From Brachycybe producta (Eukaryota > Arthropoda > Diplopoda > Playtdesmida > Andrognathidae), in NCBI GenBank assembly GCA_036925085.1, contig JAUPFP010000002.1, forward strand, positions 6,091,390 through 6,155,389: 64,000 nt of DNA, written 5' to 3'. Numbering within the stretch: position 1 is the stretch's first letter; each line of letters opens with the position of its first letter. Below the pieces are notes generated by a model. That model did no database searches. It was given only the letters and a program-made list of their open reading frames with translations, and was not told where the DNA came from. Shown one piece after another: positions 48,255 through 58,419 of this stretch. The position numbers were made by a program, and so were the translations under genes.

Positions 48255-49060
48255 TTGGAATTAAGTCGAAAAAATAGGCTTTTTTCCGATCAAAAAGGCT
48301 AGAGTTTTCTCAAAAATTAATCATCAAATGTTGGTAATTCTACCTTTCAGAAGGATTATTAAGATAATCTTGAAGTTGTTTTAGAAACTAGAATGGTAGC
48401 TTAACTACTCAAGTAGGGTAATTTTCATGTTTTGATATCTTTCAACTATTCACTATTTCTCCTTAAAAAATAGATAATTTTCAAAGATAATCAACATTAA
48501 AGTATTAAGGTGCATTTACTAGTGAGCTGAAGATGAGAAATTGTATGAGCTGAAGCAGAGAAATGTTGTACCATCTTATGGTTCGATCTGACATTTACAC
48601 GTAAGTTGAAGATGGAAAGATTTCAGCTGAAGCAGCAAATTGGAGCTTAAAACGCATTTCCAACTTATATTTAATGTAGTTCCATATTTCAGCTCATGTG
48701 TCAGCTGGTGATGTCATCATCACGCGATACCCATCAACCAATAGGAATGTAAAAAAAACGGTATTACATGCAAATGATTATCTTATCAAGGCCACGTGAT
48801 GTCGACCTTGCGTAATAAAATACATTGATTGAGGTGCTTGAAACTAATTATTATATGTGAACTGAAAAGCTGAGCTGTTTTGTTGCCGCTGAAGATATGG
48901 CTAAACACAATAGCTGAAACATATTATGTTCGCTTTTAGCTACTGCTACAATAGAAATAATTTCATCTTCAGCTCGCTAGTAAATGCGCCTTTCTTAAGT
49001 GATTGAGCTGCCCTTTCTAGTTTCTAACATAATTTCAGTTTCTTTTTAGTGTTGTTAGTT
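48255..49060. repeat. CTAGTTTCTAA hairpin family, copy interrupted by a MITE
   Basis: The left arm (GTTTTAGAAACTAGAATGGT near 48380) and right arm (GATTGAGCTGCCCTTTCTAG near 49001) are separated by a foreign element at 48507-48992. Without it the spacing matches the uninterrupted copies. Confidence 0.75.
48507..48992. mobile_element. MITE with AAGGYGCATTTACTAGYGAG termini, nested
   Basis: The left end AAGGTGCATTTACTAGTGAG and the right end, in reverse, AAGGCGCATTTACTAGCGAG match over 35 or more nt (followed by CTGAAGATGA). The interior repeats AGCTGAAG several times and is not coding. It is inserted into the hairpin repeat, hence younger than it. Confidence 0.88.
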
Positions 49061-50145
49061 CCTCCTGAGATGCACAATCACCGTGGTCATCATCTTTACA
49101 GAAATAATATAACTTTCATATGATTGTAAGTTGTCATATCCAGCTCATAACTTTTCTAATAAGTCATAAATGCAAAATCATGACAATTGTTGTCATTAAT
49201 ACTACCATTGGTAAGTGTACAGCCATAATATGACAGTCATAAAGTAATAGTGCATACACTGCATAAGCACAGTGACATCTTAAGATATAGCTGTCACAAT
49301 TCTATGACTTTTTATTGTTGTAATGATTCCCTCAAAGGTTCTATTTAGTTATTGTAGTCTTTCATTGTGATATTTTACAATGGCTACTTTTTAGTGTTAT
49401 TTTTTTACACCCTTTTGTGATAATTTGAGGAAGATGATGTTGTTATCAAGTCACTCTTCTAGTAACAAATAGCTTATTTGTTTTTTTTTGGTAAGATACA
49501 GTATATATGGATCTACAGTATTATGTGTATTTATTTAACTAATGTTGTTTGGTGTTTGTCGTCATCAAGTTAGTTTTACAAGCTTTGCAAAACAACAACC
49601 ATCAGGATTTTTTTTTTTCCTAAATTATTTTCTAGTCATAAATAATGTCCACTGTATGAATTAGGTTGTCAGTTGCAACCAACAAAAAAAATGAAAACAG
49701 GAACACTCCTTCTTTTTCTTCCTACTTTTAACTAAAAAGTTCTTTAAGAAATTATTATTAAGTTGTGTCTCTCCTTCATCTTCTCCTTAGTTATGGATTA
49801 TTTATTTTAGAAAAAAAGAAATTTGACTTCAAGAGATCTAAATTACAAATGGCGGCTTACTGTGTGTGTGTGTGTGAACGCAAGTTAACTCATTAATTTG
49901 CAAACCTACTGGGTTCTCTGCCCCCTCCTCCTGCTCCTCCTCCTCCTCTTTTTTTTTGGGACAAACGCCAAACTATTTTTGAATATACAGTTCACTCATT
50001 TGTTACCAAACTTAAAGTGCTGTTAATTTGTTTTGCCTCAAAATCTATTTTAAAAATGAGGGGATTTTTTGCATTTTCTTCTGAGGTTCTTCTCAAGCTT
50101 CTTAGAAAAACTCTCTCAGAAGTGGAATAATGGCTGTCTTGAGAG
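49061..50145. other. Non-coding intronic DNA
   Basis: No gene seen. Contains a TG microsatellite at about 49860-49875 and a CTC repeat at about 49925-49950. Confidence 0.5.
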
Positions 50146-50306
50146 GGATTTAGTGGCGCGCTGAAGACGGACTTGTTTTGTAACTGAAGACAAAAAGTAG
50201 TGCCAAGTTGCCAACTATGACATAACCACCTATGGCCACTATGACACAACTTTTGATCTTAAGCTACAGAACGTTTGGCTTCAGCATGTCGCTAAATCCA
50301 CCTTAA
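50146..50306. mobile_element. MITE, family GGATTTAGTGGCGYGCTGAAG, copy 2
   Basis: Starts GGATTTAGTGGCGCGCTGAA and ends GTCGCTAAATCCACCTT. It shares termini and the central ACCTATGGCCAC-type sequence with 24001-24150. Confidence 0.8.
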
Positions 50307-50435
50307 TCCTTCCTCGCTAACTTGCAAAGCAGGCCTTGCAAAGCTTCACAACTTCTTCTGCACCAGAGCATGAAGCTAGCTTTGAAATTGTTCAACTTTT
50401 CAAAGCTTAGCGGAGAGAATATGAAAAGAACTCTT

Positions 50436-50871
50436 AAGCTGGGCCCAGACAACTCGTGCTCTTACTCGTACTCGAGCTCAGTGATGTGGCTCGTCGACAA
50501 GGCCGAGAAATGTGGACGGACTCGCGAGCAGCGAGCTCTGGCTTCGCCTGGTGTCGGTACATCAAAGAGGTGCTCGTGAAAATGTGTGCAAGTCTTTGGA
50601 CGTTGTGACACAACATGGAGTGGACTGAGAGCTGTTTCGTTTTTATTTTCTCTCAACAATGATTGCATGATAATAAAACTTGCACTGGTAATCAAAACGT
50701 AGTCGTCGCTCATAGGATTCCTGCACGAGTCAAAGCCTCTCTCTCGAGTAGCTGAACTCACAACCCCTCAGTTGACAAGAGCCACGACTCCCACGAGCAC
50801 GAGCTCCACATGGCAACGCGTGCACAAAAACCGAGTACGAGTACGAGCACGAGTCGTCTGGACCCAGCTTT
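50436..50871. mobile_element. MITE with AAGCTGGGYCCAGACRACTC termini, 436 bp
   Basis: The left end AAGCTGGGCCCAGACAACTC and the reverse of the right end AAGCTGGGTCCAGACGACTC continue into arms of GTGCTCKTACTCGTACTCG. It is CpG-rich (GAGTACGAGTACGAGCACGA) against an AT-rich background. Overlapping open frames on both strands follow from this composition. Confidence 0.88.
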
Positions 50872-50874
50872 AAA

Positions 50875-52700
50875 ATTATTAACTTATTAGTGAAACTTGT
50901 TGGTACCAAGACTTTTTTAATGCTTTGTTTGACACATCCTGTATATAATGATTGTTTCATTTAATTTCTAACAAAAAGTTAATCTGTGTCTTGTGTGTGA
51001 ATTTTCTTTTTTTATATATTATATAAGATACCTTCTTTTAAGTGTGTGTGTGTCTGTCTGTCTTAAAGTGAAGTGAGCTTATTATCTGCCGAAACCATTA
51101 AATTAAATACGAAAAGAAGAGGGACTTATGTTAATTACATAATAATAGTTTCATCCCCCTCCCTCCACCTCCATCTAAAATTGTAATTGGGAAATTGTAT
51201 TATATATGGTGTGTTCTATCTTCTTTTTTAATTCTCTTATTACTTTACTTTGCCAACAAAACTATGTGTTAGATATGATAAACATAAGAAAAGCAGGGGT
51301 GGAATTAAAAGAGAGAAAGAGAGACACAAAAAAAAGAAAAAAAAAGCAAATTCAGCTTTTTTTGCAGCATTTTTACCAGACAAAATGGTTGTGTTTTTAC
51401 GCACAATAGCTTTGCAAGTATATTGTGAGAATCCTTTTAATTAAGAGTCAAGGAGAGGTAGCTTAAAGCTCTTAAATTCACGAAGAAAGCTTGGCAATTG
51501 AATTTCAACTTGAACTCCAGCTATGCTAGGTTCCAGTTGAAGTTCGTACGTCCTCTTCCCCCCTCCCCCCCGGGGGATATGTCCTCTTGTTTTGGCCCTT
51601 AAATTTTTGTCCGGGCGGATTTTTTAAAATATAAGAAAATGTCCGGGTTTTTGTATTTTCTTTTCTGTTTGAAGGCTACTTCAATTTTTTTTTGTTGCAA
51701 ACTACATCAGAAACAGAAACTTACACATAAGTTTCTGTAATTGGTTTAGTGTAACTGTAATATAATCCAATATATTAGGCCTATATACTGTCATTACAAG
51801 ATTGTATAATTACAGTTCTCGAGAAAAAAAACATGGCAACAATTTCTTTTTAGACTCTTTTGATTTTTTTAGGTGAGTAGATAGGAGTAGGATATATGGT
51901 CAACCCTATCATAGAGCTCTTGTTTTTGATGGAAGATTACGTGTGGAGCAGCCTGTGTAGGGAAACATACATGTAATATCGAGATAAGTGATGTCATTTG
52001 TATAATAAACCCTCTCCACATTGAGACAAGTTACACTTGCTAAAAAAAAAAGTGGTTGTGTAACATGGCTGAGATATTATTCAAATCTATAGCCAGAAAA
52101 ATGAGCGAGTGAAAAAAGCGAGCTGAAAGTTTTCATTGGCAATTGTGTCATTTGTAAAAACTTTTCGAACTTACGGCTTTTTTCAGCATTTGTGGAAGGT
52201 TAAATCAAACAACCTTTAGTTTTTTTTTGTTGTTAAGCAAAAAAAAAAAAGCTGGGATATTTATGATTTTTACCGTTTTATTGGTTCAAAAAAATTTGAG
52301 GTAAAAATATGGTTTTTTTTCATGTTCATTTGGCATTGACTTTTTAACCTCACTGAGGTGCTCAATGTGTAATGAATAGTAAAGTCAAAATATGATTTGA
52401 GACTAGACAAGAGTGAGTGTTAAGAGAGAATACAATAAAGATAGCTGGGCAGAACGAAAAAAAAAATCTCATTGCAGTTAGTTTCTCAACTGTTTTATAA
52501 TTAAGAGCCACAAACACACACGCAAATGAATTACAGCACAAGACTCCGCGGGTCATTTTGCTGAGAAGGTGGTGGTGGTTATTGATTTTTGCAAACATAC
52601 TGTATATATTATATAGAGATCGGTTACTCGAGCACTGGAACTTCTGTAAAAACACATTCTATGTGGAGTCTCAGTAAGTGGTACACTAATAAAACTAACT
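50875..52700. other. Non-coding intronic DNA
   Basis: No gene. Contains a short TG repeat near 51042, a CCCTCCCCCC patch near 51558 and A/T homopolymers. Confidence 0.5.
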
Positions 52701-52706
52701 ACATAA

Positions 52707-52931
52707 ATGTTATCTATACAAGATCCGAATGAATATATGTTAAGGCAATTAGAAAACGGGATAAACAGACGTTTGCTCCGCCCTTTTTATGACGAACGGC
52801 AACTTCTAATTGCCTGTGGTCTCTTAACCAGTGAGGAATATGCCTCCTTAGAGGAGAGAGATGTCCCCCATCAGCATCTAGGGAAAACTTGTGAGATATA
52901 TGATGATGCCTTCCAAATGAAATTGAAATAA
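52707..52931 (+). CDS. Small hypothetical ORF (74 codons) incorporating a MITE fragment
   Basis: ATG at 52707, stop TAA at 52929. Residues 12-37 (RQLENG...RPFYDERQLLIAC) come from a 75-bp fragment of the ACAGGCAG hAT-like family. Residues 38-74 (GLLTSEEYASLEERDVPHQH and onward) are outside the repeat and look less random than the surroundings, with Glu/Asp-rich coding-like composition. LxxxGLLTxEEYxxLE resembles the core of death-fold/CARD helices, a weak resemblance only. No promoter or splice partners are identified. It could be a terminal exon, a relic, or chance. Confidence 0.2.
   Translation: MLSIQDPNEYMLRQLENGINRRLLRPFYDERQLLIACGLLTSEEYASLEERDVPHQHLGKTCEIYDDAFQMKLK
52743..52817. mobile_element. 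Truncated derivative of the ACAGGCAG hAT-like family
   Basis: About 75 nt bounded by AGGCAATTAGAA and TTCTAATTGCCT, containing CTCCGCCCTTTTTATGACGA and CGGCAACTTCTAATTG. It corresponds to one arm of the full elements with new outer symmetry. Confidence 0.7.
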
Positions 52932-53079
52932 TTAAACTTTTTTATTAAATTTTATTGATATCCATTTATTTATGACAGTTTAATTAGCAGCAGCCAATTA
53001 TATTCCAAGGCTGTGCAAATATTGATGTTTAGAGTCATTCAGTGTGTTTTAAGGTGGCTGAAACTGTTTGGTTTTTAAC

Positions 53080-53335
53080 GTTTAAGATAGACATTCCCCC
53101 CCAAAAAATCTTAACTGTTTTCAAAACTAGAAGAGAAAAAAATTATGCTAGACGTTATTTCGTGGCAACATCTTAAATAATAAACATTTTATAGTTAGTT
53201 TTGTTTAAAAATGACCTGGTTTTTAGGTTTTTTTCATTCACATTTCATGAAAAACTATTTTCGTCTTTTTTTTTTAAATTGTGATAAAAAATTTAGCATT
53301 ATCACCAACTATTCTAGTTTCTAAAACACTTTAGG
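53080..53335. repeat. CTAGTTTCTAA hairpin family, diverged copy
   Basis: TTTTCAAAACTAGAAGAG at the left and AACTATTCTAGTTTCTAAAA at the right, about 200 nt apart, with a T-rich centre. Confidence 0.6.
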
Positions 53336-53339
53336 CCTA

Positions 53340-55220
53340 CACCTCCCTGCTGCCGTCTGTACACAGTGGGAATCCGGTGCTACTGTACAAACGGCACCGT
53401 ATCCGGAAAATTTGACGTGCCAGACACGTATATAAAATAATGTGGCACTGGTTAATCCGGTAAATTTGCTGCGACTGACTGCAAACGGCGGCGAAAATTC
53501 TTCACATGGTTCTCTGTGCACAGCTAGCTGTGTATATGGGTAGTGGAGATCACTCTAAAAAAAATTAAGAGAAACTTCCGGAACAAACGAGGGTTGTAGA
53601 TGAGATCTACAAAGTCCCATTAAGTTTGTACGATTCTCATCGGAATCGGTTTGAGCACGAGTCTACCGGTTCTACTGCTAACTAAGGTGGAGAGAATTCG
53701 ACAATAGAAAATGCACTTACTGCATGGATAGATTTGGTGGATTAGTAAGGTTGTTGCAATTTGGTAAAGGCATGCCATGCCATACATTGATGTGTTTTGG
53801 ACAAATAAGAGTCTAATGTTTATTTGTGGTTGTGTCACAGTTGGGACTCTTGATATAAGTAAGACTGGCCTCTATGGGTCGCATTATGGCCCTTGAACAC
53901 AAAAGTTTGGGTAGGCGGCCTACATCATTCATGCAGAAAAGTTTGAAGTTTTTTGGGGGGGATTTTGGCGGGTGTCGTGTTTAATAATAAGTAAAAAATC
54001 TCGTTTGATTTATTTTCTTGCTTTGTTCTTTACTAGAATTATTAGACACTCACTCGCCTTGAAACTTTTCTTTATTTAGATTTCTTGAGAATTATTATTT
54101 CTCATCAAAAGGCCATTAAGAACTTCGGTTAATCTGCGTTTCTTTAAAAAAAACTGGATGGAGAGAGAGAGAGAGAACAGTTTAATTGAAATCTGGATGT
54201 TGAAATTATCCAAATATAGAATGAATGAGATTGAGAAAAGAGTATAGTTTTTGGCTTTTGTCGTCGACAATGGTAGTTTTGATTACGCAGTTGCGCACTT
54301 AGGTGTTGGACTCAAGGAGGAAAGAGTGGACTGGACACAATGGTTTTTTTTAAATAAAGAAATACATGTAGTAAAAAAAAAAGGGAAATAAATAGTAACA
54401 TGGAGATTAAGGTATTTTATGATTCTAAATTTAAAATGACAGTTCTAAAATGGCCTTCCATTTGAAATGTAAAGGCTGCCAGAAAAAAAAAAATATTTTT
54501 CAGTCGTGAAATACCTAGTTTTAAAAGCTCATCATTCATATATTCAAACTAACATCCAGAACTTGGTCTTCTGCAGAGCAAATCATTTAAGGCATGTGTT
54601 GTGTCCCATATATACCTGAAAAAAAAGCGTTGTTTTACAAGAAATTGTGCAAAGATTCACAGCAATATTTTAGCTTATTTCTTGCACGGAAATCTTGCCA
54701 GAAAAATAGCTACTGTGATCGCCGCTTTAAACATTTATTTTCCAATATATCGTCATGAAACCATGAATTAGTATACTTTTAAAAGTTCTAATGGACTTAC
54801 TACTTGCTTCTATAATAAAACTGTACAAAAGTGTTAACAATTTCATACAGGAGAGGAGATATGACATACATGTGATTAATAGACTTTAACTGAGAATTCT
54901 AATATTGTCAGCTAATAACAATCATTTGAACACTTAATTTTCCAAAATTTAGTTAAAACAACATTACATTTGTATGTAAATTTGAACAAAATGTACGAGA
55001 TTTCTTTAAGAATATCGACCAAAAAATTCTAACATTTTTAGAATTTTTTTATAAACTGTATGAAGAAAATTACGATTTTTTTAAATTGTCATTTTAAGTA
55101 TGAATTTAGATCTCTTGTCTCCTTCTACTATGAGATTAGTTGGACCTGGGCCTGGCAGTTTTATGAGCCCTGATGGGCTTTATGAGCCTGGTGGTGGGTT
55201 TACCAATGTTCTGCTGGGTG
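53340..55220. other. Intronic DNA, CpG-rich insert at its start
   Basis: 53340-53520 is GC-richer and repeats ATCCGG three times with weakly inverted symmetry, probably an old MITE. The remainder is AT-rich and gene-free. Confidence 0.4.
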
Positions 55221-55225
55221 GGTTA

Positions 55226-55782
55226 TACCTAGTACACACCTGATAATTTAAATGCATTTAAATAATAAACGTGTTCTACAGAGCCCCTCTGTGAAGGACA
55301 AACAAATTCAGTTAATAATCTCAAAATATTGAGCTAATACTTAAATATAATTATATAAACTATTGACAAAATATCGATTTAGTATTTCAATTTTAAAATA
55401 TAAATAATTAAAGTCAATTTTTATTTGGTTCCATGTCCTTAACTGGATTCTGCGTATAATTCACCTAATACCTTGTACACACACATGAGTTAAATGAATT
55501 CAAATTAAATGTGTTTAGGTGAATTATACGGAATCCAGTTAAGGACATAAAACACCAAATAAAAATTGACTTTATTATTAATATTTTAAATTGAAATACT
55601 AAATCAATATTTTGTCAAATAGTTTACATATTATATTTAAGTAATTAACTCAATATTTTCAGATTATTAACTGAATAAACTGAATTCGATATAGTGTTAG
55701 TTTTGCCCTTCACAGGGCTCTGTAGAACACAAGTGTGTACTAGGTATAACACATTTAATTTGAATTCATTTAACTCAAGGTA
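55226..55782. mobile_element. PIF/Harbinger-like MITE, family TACCTTGTACAC, outer copy
   Basis: Bounded by TACCTAGTACACACCTGA at the left and AACTCAAGGTA at the right, with TTA duplications at 55223-55225 and 55783-55785. It runs in the opposite orientation to the 40167 copy and is split by a second copy of the same family at 55469-55746. A roughly 12-nt deletion in its right terminus removed TACACACACATG. Confidence 0.88.
55469..55746. mobile_element. PIF/Harbinger-like MITE, family TACCTTGTACAC, inner copy
   Basis: Begins TACCTTGTACACACACATGA, ends GTGTGTACTAGGTA, with TAA on both sides (55466-55468 and 55747-55749). It lies inside the left arm of an inverted copy of its own family; excision on paper restores that arm (CACCTAA|CACATTTAATTTG). 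Confidence 0.9.
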
Positions 55783-55789
55783 TTAGGCG

Positions 55790-57010
55790 GAATTGTTTGT
55801 TTTTTTCAATTTTTACTGTATGAAACTTTACAGTATTGCGAAATTTATGCCAGTTTTTATTTACTCTTTTTCACAAATTCTCAAAAGTTTTTCAATTTTC
55901 AAAACATTATTTTTTAAAAAAAATCTTTGTCTTCTAATCTTTTAACTCTTTTTTTTTTCATCTTTAGGCAAAGATGAGGATTAGGCAATATATTTGACCT
56001 CCTTTTGAAAAGAATTTTTATATATAAAATTGAATGTATAATAAGAATCCTTGATGTGGCCACTTTACAGTTGGTTTTTTTTGTTACCTCTCTTTAAGTT
56101 TGGCATTCATTACCTGGTTATAGATTTTTTTTTTGCTTATGTTGACCAGTCTCCTCACATGAGTAGGTCAGACATCTCTCATTCTGTCTATCTCTCGTAT
56201 ACCTCTCTCTCTCTCTCTCTCTCTTTCTAAAAAAAAGAAGTAATTTGTACCTTTAGGCAAACTGTATGAGAGTGAGGCTTCTTGCTTGTATAATATAATA
56301 ATGATAATAATAAATTAGTGGGCTTTGTTTTTATGACATAGCCGAGTAATAATGTTCAAATTAGTCATGAGTTGACTAGGAAGAGAGATAGAAAGAGAGA
56401 GAGAGAGATGGAGAAGCCAATAAAAAAAAATAGACAGAGACAGAGAGCGCGAGCAGAAAAAGCTTCAGATCTTGTTTGTTGGCAACTCTCAAGTTAGGCC
56501 TATATTTTGTGCCTGGCCACAAATTTTAGACCTTGATCATTTTTCTGCATTTTGAGCTTTTGAGGTTTCTTTTTTTTTATTATTATTATTTCTTACTTGC
56601 TTTTTTAGAATATTTTCCTTAAGGCACACAACACAGCACTTAAATATCTCTTAAAACTTTTTATATGAAAAATTATGAAGTTATTTTTGTTGTGTTCTCT
56701 TCTTCTGATATGTGGCTGCTGCTCATACTTAAGTTTTGTATCTGACCTTGGGGTTTTTTCTTGAAACGTTACTGAAAAATCTCTATTGTGTGGAATGTTA
56801 CTTAAGGAATACTTTTTTTTTACATTGCCTAATGCCTATTGCCGAGGTTTTTTTTTGGGGCAAACTTTCTCATACAATTTGCCTATTTACCACTCAATTA
56901 TGCAAAATGGTTTTTAATTTCTACTTTTCTACTTTTCTACTTATCATTTGGAGGATAAACAGGTATGTGTTTTACCTGAATGGATTAGTAATTACTACAA
57001 TAAAGTGCTT
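55790..57010. other. Non-coding intronic DNA
   Basis: No gene. Contains a (CT)n tract at about 56203-56224 and an AG-rich part near 56390-56450. The 94-codon open frame 56736-57020 is hydrophobic only because it is T-rich. Confidence 0.5.
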
Positions 57011-57017
57011 CCGAGAT

Positions 57018-57275
57018 TAGAGGTGGGGGCCGATGGCAAAATGAAATCGGCGGCTGCAGCACGGACCTCGTGGGGCACCGTGCACTTGCATGAAAAGTTA
57101 ATTTTTTGAACAAAAAAAATCAGGGCTATATCGATATTATCATATCGAAACTACCTTTTTTCTTCTTAATTCACGTGCTTTTGGGCAAAGGGTCACTGCT
57201 AATTAAATTGGCGGCCACGTAGCGCGGCCAAAATGCATCAGCGGCGTTGGTGGACGGCGGTGGCTCCCACCTCTA
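57018..57275. mobile_element. hAT-like MITE with TAGAGGTGGG termini
   Basis: The left end TAGAGGTGGGGGCCGATGGC and the reverse of the right end TAGAGGTGGGAGCCACCGCC. Flanks TCCGAGAT and TCCTAGTT agree at 6 of 8 positions, consistent with a decayed 8-bp duplication. The interior is GC-rich near both ends. Confidence 0.75.
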
Positions 57276-57505
57276 TCCTAGTTTTATGAGTTATGACATT
57301 CTGAGATTCACGTTTATGGTTTGGCACCGTGCTTTTGGAGTGTTTTACAGTAAGTTCTGTTTTCACGAATTGTTAATTCATAATAAATTGTGAATTTGCG
57401 ATGCGTGTCCTTTACAGGGCTCTGTAGAATTCACTTGTATTACAAGACTTGTACTTTTGAGAAATAGGTCCTTGGGTCAAAATTATTCATCTGATAAAAA
57501 TTGGG

Positions 57506-57688
57506 ACAGACTAATCGTAGGTCACAAGGTGACCTACACTTTCCGATAGCTATTTGGAGAAGGAACTGTGGGCCACTCAGTGACCTATGCAAGCTTAATT
57601 TAATGTAACCCCCACTTAATCATTGTAGGTCACTCAGTAACCTACAGTTCTGAAGTGTAGGTCACCTAGTGACGTATGATTAGTCTGT
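57506..57688. mobile_element. Palindromic element carrying four AGGTCA-type IR5 motifs
   Basis: Outer arms ACAGACTAATCGTAGGTCAC and, in reverse, ACAGACTAATCATACGTCAC. Inside are four inverted repeats of AGGTCA-like half-sites, each with a 5-nt C-NNN-G spacer: 57519-57535 (AGGTCA CAAGG TGACCT, perfect), 57570-57586 (GGGCCA CTCAG TGACCT), 57627-57643 (AGGTCA CTCAG TAACCT) and 57659-57675 (AGGTCA CCTAG TGACGT). AGGTCA is the half-site recognised by the receptor encoded at this locus. Whether IR5 is bound is unknown. Confidence 0.8.
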
Positions 57689-57694
57689 TCTGTA

Positions 57695-58320
57695 AAAATG
57701 GAACTGTGGTTCAGTGGTACTTTACGCCAAGACACGCATTTCGATAATGAAGTGCTGAACGCGGCCATGCCAATTTACTATAATTGTTAAGTCGACTATG
57801 GTAGGTCAGTTTAGGTGAGAAAATCTCTAACAGCCACTTAACATCTTTAATCAATATTTACTTTTGAAATGGTGTAATTTGAGCTAGAGCTACAGATAGA
57901 TCTAATTTAAACGAAGTCATTGCTTAAAATGATCAGTAATCAAGAATGCAAGTAGATCATTTATTTTGTTCCTGTAGCGTTAGATGGCGCCAGTAGCCCT
58001 CCCCAACTCTTGACTCGCCTCTTTTTTTTTCACGTGGCAAACTTTTAATTGTGGGTCGCTATTTCTGCACGGGCTTACTCTACTTAGACCTATATGTTTT
58101 GGGTAAGTTTGTCACACTCTGGTAGTAGGTTGTTTTTGGACACTTTTTTAGAGCTGTAAAACGCATTCTATTTCAACTAATTAGCGAGTGTAGTTTGTCA
58201 CCCATGAAAGTTGGCGCCACCAACCTTGCATTTACACAAGTATTTATCTATGGAGCCCTCTCAAATAGAATTTACAATTTGTAGAATTGTTAATTCTATT
58301 TAAGAAAAAAAGAAGAAGAA
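57695..58320. other. Non-coding intronic DNA
   Basis: No gene. TAGATGGCGCCAGTAG near 57971 and TTGGCGCCACCAA near 58211 are short GC-rich motifs. A broken inverted repeat AATAGAATTTACAATT / AATTGTTAATTCTATT is at about 58265-58302. Confidence 0.45.
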
Positions 58321-58327
58321 AAAAAAA

Positions 58328-58418
58328 CACAATTCAAAATGGCCGCCCTATAAGTTGTCTAAAGAGAATTTCTTTTTTATTACTCTTTTGCGTTAAGAGT
58401 CGGCCATTTTGAATTGTG
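58328..58418. mobile_element. 91-bp hairpin with CACAATTCAAAATGGCCG arms
   Basis: Perfect 18-nt inverted repeats at 58328-58345 and 58401-58418. The AAAATGGCCGCC in the left arm resembles a YY1-type site. Probably a minimal MITE. Confidence 0.7.
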
Positions 58419-58419
58419 T

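Noticed and set aside
50322..50960. Cluster of open frames on both strands
   Set aside because: They arise from the CpG-rich palindromic MITE 50436-50871 (TACGAG/CTCGTA repeats).
52811..52931. Candidate third exon of COUP-TF
   Set aside because: The encoded residues do not resemble helices 9-12 of the ligand-binding domain and there is no matching phase-1 acceptor.
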